Positions 39,639 to 44,973 of a stretch of DNA of 44,973 nucleotides are shown piece by piece; within the stretch, counting starts at the first letter, position 1; every line of letters starts with the position of its first letter. The stretch is from an uncultured Acidobacteriia bacterium (GTDB lineage Bacteria > Acidobacteriota > Terriglobia > Bryobacterales > Bryobacteraceae): contig CAIVPR010000073.1 of assembly GCA_903907865.1 (NCBI GenBank), forward strand, positions 1 to 44,973, written 5' to 3'. The notes under the pieces are model-generated. The model worked only from the letters and a program-made list of their open reading frames with translations. It was not told where the DNA came from and made no database searches. The position numbers were made by a program, and so were the translations under genes.

Positions 39639-41861
39639 CTACTTCGTCACCATAGGTTTAACCCGCTTCGGGGGCGGCGGAGCTACCGGGTCACTATGCA
39701 CCACCCCGCCCTGCGTATTCCGGAACGGCGTGCTCAACACGACCTCCCGAATCAACGTCCGCGCCCGGTACCCGTCCTTCTTCAGCGCCTCGGCCATGTG
39801 TTCGACGGTGCAGCTATCGCCGTCCTGCAGACTCCGGCCCAACGCATACCCCAGCGTTTTCCCCGTCAGATGCCGCAGGAACTCATCCTTCCGGCCCATC
39901 AATGCCTGGCGCAACTCCACCGGCCCCGAAAACCTCTCCCCCGAAGGCAGTGTCCCCGAGATATCCAACTCCTGCCCATTCGACTCCTTATCCCGCCACC
40001 GACCCATCCAATCGAAATTCTCCAGCGCAAATCCAATCGGATCCATCAGCTTGTGGCACGCCGAGCAGGTCGGATCCGCCCGATGCCTCTCCAGCTTCTG
40101 TCGCACCGTCAACTCCCGCGTCTTCCTGTCGTTGTCCAACGGCGGCACATTCGGCGGCGGCGGCGGAACCGGCGTCCCCAGCATCGTCTCCAGCACCCAA
40201 GCCCCCCGCAGCACCGGACTCGTCTGCGAATAGTGCGACGTCAGCGCCAGCACCGACCCCATCCCCAACACTCCAGCCCGCCGCGAATCCGGCCAATGCA
40301 CCAGCCGGAAAGCCGGCCCCCGCACATCCCCCAGCTTCTCCTCCAACTGGTAGAACCGCACCAGCCGCTCATTCAGAAAACTATAGTCCGCATTCAGCAA
40401 ATCCAGCAGCGGCTTGTTCTCCGAAACGACATGGTGGAACAGCAAAATCGGCTCTACCCGCAAATCCGCGGCCACGTCCGGCGTATAGTAACCCTGCAAC
40501 TCCGTCAGCAGCGGTGCCGCCCGGCCCCCCAAATCCTGCGTCCCCAGCCACTGCCCCACAAACGTGTCCGCAAACGCCCGCGACCTCGGGTCGTCCAGCA
40601 TCCGATCCACCTGCGTCGCCAGCACAGCCTTATCTTGAAGCCTGCCCTGCGACGCCAACCGCGTCAGCTCCTCGTCCGGCACCGTCGACCACAGGAAATA
40701 CGATAGCCGCGCCGCCAATTCGTACTGCGTCACCGGATGAATCCCAGTCGTCGTGTCGCGCTTCTCAATCCGGAACAGAAAATCCGGATGCACCAGCACC
40801 CCTCGCAACGCCAGCTTCATCCGCTCCGTGTACGGATCGCCCCGCTCCGCCGCCCGGTCATAGAGCTTCATGAACGTGTCGATGTCCGCCTGCTCCACCG
40901 GCCGCCGGAAGATCTTCGGCAAAAACGACGCCAAAGTCCGCACCGCGGCCTCGCGAGGACGGACCGGCTCCTCGCCCGGCTCCATTCCCAGCAGCCGGTA
41001 ATGCAGCGCGCGCTTCTCGGGTGAAGCCACCTCGGGCCTCTGGTCCACCGTCAAATTCGCCAACTCCGCCGCCATATCCGCCGCAACCACCGTCAGCGTA
41101 TGCTCCCCGCGCGTCAAATGCACCGTCTGGCGCAGAATCAGCGGCCTGCCCTCCGCCGCCGGACGACCGCCCAGCTTCCCCGCAGCCACCCCGTCCACCT
41201 TCAGCGACGGCCGCGCCGACGTGGTGTTCAGCACCATCAGCGTCTTCACGTCGTAGTCCGCCGTCTGGTAAACCGGAAAGCTGACCGTGAACTCGCCGCC
41301 CTGCGCCAGCGCATGCTTTTCGGAGAATGTCCGCGAAAGCGGCGTCGACACGATGACGCGGTCCAAGATCTGCTGCGCCGCCTCCATGTACCGCTCCATC
41401 AGGACCGGAGGCGTGTACAGAGTGTCACCGTTGGTGTCGAAACCCGCGCCGCCCGTCCCGTCGGCAGGAAAAATCAAGGCCACGTCGAAATCGACGCCCA
41501 AGACATCCCGCACCGTGTTGTGGTACTCGCGCCGGTTCAACCGACGGATGCCCGTAGTCCCGGCATAGTCGCCCACCTGGCACGCCGTCCGCCGCAGCTC
41601 ATTCTCCACCCAGGTCGCGACCCGCAGCCGGTCCTCCTCGGCCAGTTTCGAGTCGACCGGCGGCATCGTCCGATTCCGCAATTGCGCCGACACGTTGTGC
41701 CAAAGGCTCCGCGACGACTCCATGTCCTTCGCGGTCTGAGCCTTCAGGAAATTCTTTTGGTGACAAGGCGAGCAGTTCGCCGCCAGCACAGGCCGAATCG
41801 ACTGCGAAAACTCATCCGGAGGCGTAGCCGCCCCCACAACCGCCGCCCCAGCCAATAGCAC
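39639..41861 (-). CDS. Exported cytochrome-type DUF1592/DUF1588/DUF1585 protein (PSD family)
   Basis: About 740 residues. Two c-type heme motifs are present: CSPCH at 30-34 from the chosen start and CSACH near 620 in the DUF1588 part. Between them lie DUF1587 (IRRLNRREYHNTVRDVLGVD), a carbohydrate-binding-like beta region, DUF1595 and DUF1592 (YELAARLSYFLWSTVPDEEL); DUF1585 closes the protein (LTGKTLGYALGRSLQDGDSC). This family, abundant in Planctomycetes and Acidobacteriota, is paired with DUF1552 proteins; function is unproven but probably redox processing of exported polymers. GTG 41861 gives a signal peptide without a basic N-region. The frame remains open to 41954 through repeat copy A. 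Confidence 0.85.
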   Translation of the reverse strand: MLLAGAAVVGAATPPDEFSQSIRPVLAANCSPCHQKNFLKAQTAKDMESSRSLWHNVSAQLRNRTMPPVDSKLAEEDRLRVATWVENELRRTACQVGDYAGTTGIRRLNRREYHNTVRDVLGVDFDVALIFPADGTGGAGFDTNGDTLYTPPVLMERYMEAAQQILDRVIVSTPLSRTFSEKHALAQGGEFTVSFPVYQTADYDVKTLMVLNTTSARPSLKVDGVAAGKLGGRPAAEGRPLILRQTVHLTRGEHTLTVVAADMAAELANLTVDQRPEVASPEKRALHYRLLGMEPGEEPVRPREAAVRTLASFLPKIFRRPVEQADIDTFMKLYDRAAERGDPYTERMKLALRGVLVHPDFLFRIEKRDTTTGIHPVTQYELAARLSYFLWSTVPDEELTRLASQGRLQDKAVLATQVDRMLDDPRSRAFADTFVGQWLGTQDLGGRAAPLLTELQGYYTPDVAADLRVEPILLFHHVVSENKPLLDLLNADYSFLNERLVRFYQLEEKLGDVRGPAFRLVHWPDSRRAGVLGMGSVLALTSHYSQTSPVLRGAWVLETMLGTPVPPPPPNVPPLDNDRKTRELTVRQKLERHRADPTCSACHKLMDPIGFALENFDWMGRWRDKESNGQELDISGTLPSGERFSGPVELRQALMGRKDEFLRHLTGKTLGYALGRSLQDGDSCTVEHMAEALKKDGYRARTLIREVVLSTPFRNTQGGVVHSDPVAPPPPKRVKPMVTK

Positions 41862-41871
41862 TCCAACAAGT

Positions 41872-41933
41872 GTGGGGCAGGTTGCCAACCTGCGGCGGGG
41901 TCGCCGACACCGCCACGCGCCCTTAAGGCGCGC
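41872..41933 (+). repeat. Two-hairpin GTGGGGC repeat, copy A
   Basis: GTGGGGCAGG start. Hairpin one: GCAGGTT (41877-41883) with AACCTGC (41887-41893). Hairpin two: CGCGCC (41916-41921) with GGCGCG (41927-41932) around CTTAA. It occupies most of the gap between the DUF1552 and DUF1592 genes. Confidence 0.7.
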
Positions 41934-41950
41934 GTCACTCGCCTTCCCCC

Positions 41951-43354
41951 TCAACTCAGCCCTTCCAACCGCCCCGTACTATCCCCAATCGAATCCACCT
42001 TGCATCCCATCCGGTCCAGCAACGACATATAGAGGTTGCACAACGGAGTCTTCACCCCCGCCCGCAGTCTCCGACCCGGCCTCAACGTCCCCTTCCCCCG
42101 ACCCGCCAGAATCAACGGCAGATTCTCCTCCGTATGCCGGTTCCCGTCCTTCAACGTCCCGCCAAACATGATCATCGAGTTGTCCAGCAACGACGTCCCG
42201 CCCTCGTCCAGACTGTTCAACCGGTTCAGGAAATACGCCTCCTGTGCCACATTCCAGTCGATGATCTTCTCGTACTGGTCGCGTGTCGCCGGCATATCCC
42301 CGTGGTGCGACAGCGTATGGAAGCTCCCCTTCACCCCCGGCAGGAACGAATAGTCCACCGGACTCTGCGCATCCCCCAACATGAACGTCCCGATCCGCGT
42401 CGTATCCGTCCAGAACGCCAGCACGAAGATGTCCAGCATCAGCTTCAAGTGCTCGGCATGCGTCTCAGGGATTCCAGGAACAGGCCGGTCCATCGGCATC
42501 TTCCCTTGGTTGATCCAGCGCTTCTGAGGCTTCATCGCCGCCTCCATCCGCTGTTCCACATTCCGCACCGATTCGAAATACTCGTCCAGCCGGATTCGGT
42601 CCGAAACGCTGCCGATCCGCTTCACCTTCTGGACATCCTCCATCACGATGTCGAGAATGCTGGTGTCGTCCCGCTGCAACGACGACATCACAACTGGGTG
42701 CGACTCGTCTAAACGCCGTGAATCCGAAAGAGCCACCACCGGCCCCCGGCTATTCCGGAACAACCGGTCGAACGCCAGCTGCGGCACGATTTCCTTGGGC
42801 ACCGGCGTGTGCGGGTCGCGCCACGAGAGGAACGAGCCGTACATCCGCGCAAACCCGCCGCCCGCCGTGTCGATGCCCGTCCGCAGCGGCTCCAAGCCGA
42901 GTTCGAACGTGGGGAGTGGGGTACGATCCCCGATCTGCCGCGCCGCAATCTGGTCGACCGTCGTGCCGCCCGTGTCGAGGTCGTCGCCGCTCGTCCGTTC
43001 CACATAACCGCCCGACAACCATGCCGGCACCTTGGGCCAATGCCCGTTGCGCCCGACGGTGTTCTTGTTCCAAAGGTTTTCGAGGAGGATGAAGTCGTTC
43101 TTCAGGCCTTCGAGCGGCTTGAGGTGCGGCGTGGTCTCGTATTCCTCGGCATCGCCGGCGGGAGTCCAGTGGTCGGGCCGGACCCCGTTTGGAAGGAACA
43201 TAAACGCCATCCGCAACGGCGGCTCCGAGAGTCCCCCGGCAGCCTTAGCCGGAGCGGCGGCCCCCATGGTTTCGAGCCAAGGCAAAGCAAGCGCGGCACC
43301 GGTGCCACGCAACAGGGTCCTACGGGATATGCGCTTGAATTTAGGCGTGAACAA
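41951..43354 (-). CDS. Tat-exported DUF1552 protein
   Basis: 467 residues from a TTG start chosen for the strong GGAGAGGAGG ribosome site six bases upstream. The N-terminus is a twin-arginine signal (FKRISRRTLLRGTGAALALP), then the DUF1552 domain (PLRMAFMFLPNGVRPDHW, LENLWNKNTVGRNGHWPKVP, and LDNSMIMFGGTLKDGNRH). These proteins resemble sulfatase/alkaline-phosphatase-type folds and are encoded with DUF1592 cytochromes, probably forming an exported enzyme system for polymers. It is transcribed before the DUF1592 gene with 89 bases between them. The longer open frame to 43675 runs through repeats and is not used. Confidence 0.87.
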   Translation of the reverse strand: MFTPKFKRISRRTLLRGTGAALALPWLETMGAAAPAKAAGGLSEPPLRMAFMFLPNGVRPDHWTPAGDAEEYETTPHLKPLEGLKNDFILLENLWNKNTVGRNGHWPKVPAWLSGGYVERTSGDDLDTGGTTVDQIAARQIGDRTPLPTFELGLEPLRTGIDTAGGGFARMYGSFLSWRDPHTPVPKEIVPQLAFDRLFRNSRGPVVALSDSRRLDESHPVVMSSLQRDDTSILDIVMEDVQKVKRIGSVSDRIRLDEYFESVRNVEQRMEAAMKPQKRWINQGKMPMDRPVPGIPETHAEHLKLMLDIFVLAFWTDTTRIGTFMLGDAQSPVDYSFLPGVKGSFHTLSHHGDMPATRDQYEKIIDWNVAQEAYFLNRLNSLDEGGTSLLDNSMIMFGGTLKDGNRHTEENLPLILAGRGKGTLRPGRRLRAGVKTPLCNLYMSLLDRMGCKVDSIGDSTGRLEGLS

Positions 43355-43400
43355 GGAACGCCTCCTCTCCGCTAATATATCCCAGTTTGCGTGGGTTTGT

Positions 43401-43460
43401 GTGGGGCAGCCAATTCTGCTGCAACAGGCTTTCAGCCGGTTGCGCGCCCTTAAGGCGCGA
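43401..43460 (+). repeat. Two-hairpin GTGGGGC repeat, copy B
   Basis: GTGGGGCAGC start. Hairpins: GCAGC (43406-43410) with GCTGC (43418-43422); GGCT with AGCC around TTC (43427-43437); CGCGCC (43443-43448) with GGCGCG (43454-43459). Together with copies C and D it fills the 509 bases between the DUF1552 gene and hsdM. Confidence 0.7.
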
Positions 43461-43519
43461 GTTTGCATGCTCCTCCAATGCCCGGCCTCACCTGCCCGCA
43501 TCTTCTTCACAGTCCCACC

Positions 43520-43567
43520 GTGGGGCTGGCTATATAGCCAGCGGCAGGCTTTCAGCCAGCCGTAACC
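43520..43567 (+). repeat. Two-hairpin GTGGGGC repeat, copy C
   Basis: GTGGGGCTGGC start. It contains an 18-bp perfect palindrome GCTGGCTATATAGCCAGC (43525-43542), then GGCT with AGCC around TTC (43547-43557), and ends CGTAACC like copy D's CATAACC. Confidence 0.7.
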
Positions 43568-43605
43568 GGAAAGCTCGTTGCGCCAGCACCCCAGTCTGGC
43601 TGCTT

Positions 43606-43653
43606 GTGGGGCAGCCATTCTTGGCTGCAGCCGCCTTTTAGGCGGCCATAACC
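43606..43653 (+). repeat. Two-hairpin GTGGGGC repeat, copy D
   Basis: GTGGGGCAGCC start. Hairpin one: GCAGCC (43611-43616) with GGCTGC (43623-43628). Hairpin two: GCCGCC (43630-43635) with GGCGGC (43641-43646) around TTTTA. Nearest relative of copy E at 13447. Confidence 0.75.
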
Positions 43654-43674
43654 GTCCTGCCCGGTGCACCAGCA

Positions 43675-43688
43675 TGGGTAGTTACCCA
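43675..43688. repeat. Short palindrome TGGGTA-GT-TACCCA
   Basis: Perfect six-base arms around GT, just after repeat copy D. It may be a protein-binding site or a chance palindrome. Confidence 0.35.
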
Positions 43689-43797
43689 AGATCCACAGAG
43701 CCGCCGGCGCGGCGTTAGACACAATCCCCGCCTAGTTCGCCCCCGCCTCCTCACGCTCACCCTGCATGAGACAAGAGCATTGTGGCCCCGTCCCCCC

Positions 43798-43814
43798 ATG
43801 TGAGACAATCACAT
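43798..43814. promoter_or_regulatory. Inverted repeat upstream of the hsdM fragment
   Basis: ATGTGA-GACAA-TCACAT, perfect six-base arms. The octamer TGAGACAA inside it (43801-43808) also occurs 34 bases upstream at 43767-43774. It sits 50 bases before the hsdM start and may have been the operator of the type I restriction locus. Confidence 0.45.
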
Positions 43815-43863
43815 CGCCGGGGAACCACATTCCATCCAATCCCCGCAATACGACCGAAAACCC

Positions 43864-44436
43864 ATGGCCCTCAAGAAATCCGAGCTCTACAGTTCCCTCT
43901 GGCAAAGCTGCGACGAACTCCGGGGTGGCATGGACGCCAGCCAGTACAAGGACTACGTCCTCGTCCTCCTCTTCGTCAAATACATTAGCGACAAATACGC
44001 GGGCAAACGCTACGCACCCATCCAGATCCCCGACGGCGCCTCATTCCTGGACATGGTCGCCCTCAAAGGCCGCCCCGACATCGGCGACCAGATCAACAAA
44101 CGCATCCTCGCCCCCATTCAAAAGGCCAACGCCCTCTCCGACATGCCCGACTTCAACGATGCCGCCAAACTCGGCACCGGCAAGGACATGGTCGACACCC
44201 TCACCAACCTCATCGCCATATTCGAGAAGAAGGAGCTCGACTTCTCCCGCAACCGCGCCGACGGCGACGACATCCTCGGCGACGCCTACGAATACCTCAT
44301 GCGCCACTTTGCCACCGAAAGCGGCAAGAGCAAAGGCCAGTTCTACACCCCCGCCGAGGTCAGCCGGGTCATCGCCCAAATCGTCGGAATCCGCCACGGC
44401 CGCGCCATCAGCAACACCGAACTGGTGCGCGCCTAG
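43864..44436 (+). pseudogene. hsdM: HsdM N-terminal fragment (type I restriction-modification methyltransferase subunit)
   Basis: 190 residues matching the N-terminus of HsdM: ALKKSELYSSLWQSCDELRG, then YKDYVLVLLFVKYISDKYAG, DGDDILGDAYEYLMRHFATE and SKGQFYTPAEVSRVIAQIVG. HsdM proteins are about 500 residues or more. The AdoMet motif DPTCGSG, which should follow within about 20 residues, and the catalytic NPPF are missing; the frame ends after unrelated sequence (RHGRAISNTELVRA). It cannot methylate DNA. No hsdR or hsdS lies within the remaining 0.5 kb. Confidence 0.85.
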
Positions 44437-44568
44437 GCGTCCGGGAAACCGTGGTCCGCCGCATGCTCGACCCAGACCATGCCACCAAGCTCGCTAACAT
44501 CGAACGCGCACTCCTCGCCGCCGGTGCACACCTCAACATCGCCCTCGACGCCGCTTGGGACCACTCCG

Positions 44569-44722
44569 ATGCCGGATCCCCCCCCAAGCGGAACTCCTGC
44601 TCCACCAAACCGACGACGGCCACACCACGCTTCAGGTTCGTCTGGACGGAGAGACAGCATGGCTCACCCAGTCTCAAGTTGCCGAACTCTTCCAAGCCAC
44701 CAATGAGAATGTTAGTCTCCAC
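44569..44722 (+). pseudogene. RhuM-family fragment with homopolymer frameshift
   Basis: The sequence AELLLHQTDDGHTTLQVRLD then GETAWLTQSQVAELFQATNE is the N-terminus of RhuM (virulence RhuM family), a protein often encoded inside type I restriction loci. An ATG at 44569 precedes it, but the run of eight C (44578-44585) shifts the frame; seven would restore M-P-D-P-P-Q-A-E-L-L. Homology stops after ENVSLH where a full protein would continue for about 250 residues. With the hsdM fragment it marks a deleted type I locus. Confidence 0.65.
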
Positions 44723-44973
44723 AGACGGCGATGCAAGTCGGCAACGCCAAGCCGGAAGGCCCGAGTTTCCAAGATGATACTGGCGATCAGCCCTGACCCT
44801 CTGGACCATGGCGAGGTTGATGAGGGCATTCCACGCCTCCTCGCTATTTCGTGTGGGTAGGCGAGGTTGAAGGGGGGGCGGCTTGGGAGCCGCCGTCCAC
44901 TCCGGCCCCGGTCGGCGCTCGGGTCGCATCCCTGCGTTGCCCTACCCTCCGTCCAGGCAATCCGATTGTACAA
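44723..44973. other. Unassigned sequence at the window end
   Basis: No gene is supported. The region between the hsdM and rhuM fragments and this tail holds only short frames. A minus-strand stretch reads SEEAWNALINLAMVQRVRAD, vaguely like a transposase C-terminus, but it is too short to claim. Confidence 0.3.

Noticed and set aside
41872-43653. A CRISPR array formed by the GTGGGGC repeats
   Set aside because: Units are irregularly spaced, differ in sequence, contain two hairpins each and one copy lies 28 kb away on the other strand; no cas genes are present.
43381-43675. N-terminal extension of the DUF1552 protein to 43675
   Set aside because: The extension is translated repeat sequence, rich in Arg and Cys; a strong ribosome site precedes TTG 43354 and yields a proper Tat signal.
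44408-44929. Minus-strand frame at the window end as a transposase
   Set aside because: Only a short SEEAWNALINLAMVQ-like stretch is suggestive; most of the frame is antisense to the hsdM/rhuM remnants and no catalytic motif is visible.

Overview
The window reads as a piece of chromosome from an Acidobacteriota bacterium, most likely of the Bryobacter/Solibacter type. This is inferred from gene content, not from a marker gene. The supporting signs are high GC content, an Oar-like TonB-type outer-membrane protein with a carboxypeptidase-like N-terminal domain, a cytochrome/DUF1592 plus DUF1552 pair, a PadR regulator coupled to a membrane protein beginning with the YPRAWRERYGEEF motif, PEP-CTERM proteins, a dnaK-dnaJ-hspR heat-shock operon, and frequent GTG and TTG starts. 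No rRNA, tRNA, CRISPR array or intact transposase was seen.

Layout, left to right. 0.1-4.9 kb: TonB-type receptor and a secreted TPR protein, with an intrinsic terminator lying inside the signal-peptide codons of the second gene. 4.9-8.6 kb, minus strand: an alpha-oxoamine synthase (kbl-like), a membrane glycosyltransferase with a C-terminal MshEN (c-di-GMP-binding type) domain resembling NfrB, and a small coiled-coil membrane protein. 8.6-12.7 kb, minus: a compact coxS-coxL-coxM-coxG operon for a form II (AYRGAGR) molybdenum hydroxylase of the CO dehydrogenase family. 12.8-16.1 kb, minus: a CheX phosphatase, an unknown 131-aa protein and two tandem PEP-CTERM metalloprotease-like proteins, linked by a repeated upstream palindromic site. 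16.4-18.5 kb, plus: a Tat-exported Gfo/Idh/MocA oxidoreductase followed by decayed coding sequence. 18.5-21.7 kb, plus: PIN/TRAM protein, ispD, ispF and a class A beta-lactamase-like serine hydrolase. 21.7-23.7 kb, minus: an apparently complete two-gene cytosine-5 type II restriction-modification system. 23.8-28.0 kb: an esterase/beta-propeller fusion, a PadR regulator with its Wzz-like partner, and an SDR dehydrogenase.

28.0-34.6 kb: a toxin-antitoxin locus whose PIN toxin is broken by a palindromic element, an M20 peptidase, a secreted NHL-like protein, a BTAD/TPR regulator and an ECF sigma factor with a small overlapping partner. 35.0-39.0 kb: dnaK-dnaJ-hspR with a HAIR-like operator over its promoter, then an unannotated 57-aa protein. 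39.0-44.9 kb: a second toxin-antitoxin locus (MazF frameshifted, antitoxin intact), the DUF1592/DUF1552 pair, a cluster of two-hairpin GTGGGGC repeats, and remnants of a type I restriction system (hsdM fragment plus rhuM fragment).

Three themes stand out. One is a family of dispersed two-hairpin repeats whose arms vary but stay complementary; one copy fills the gap between the DUF1552 and DUF1592 genes. The second is erosion of accessory defence and toxin genes: two dead toxins with live antitoxins, and a dead type I restriction locus beside an intact type II one. The third is a shared regulatory site upstream of a PEP-CTERM protease gene and of the unknown/CheX pair.
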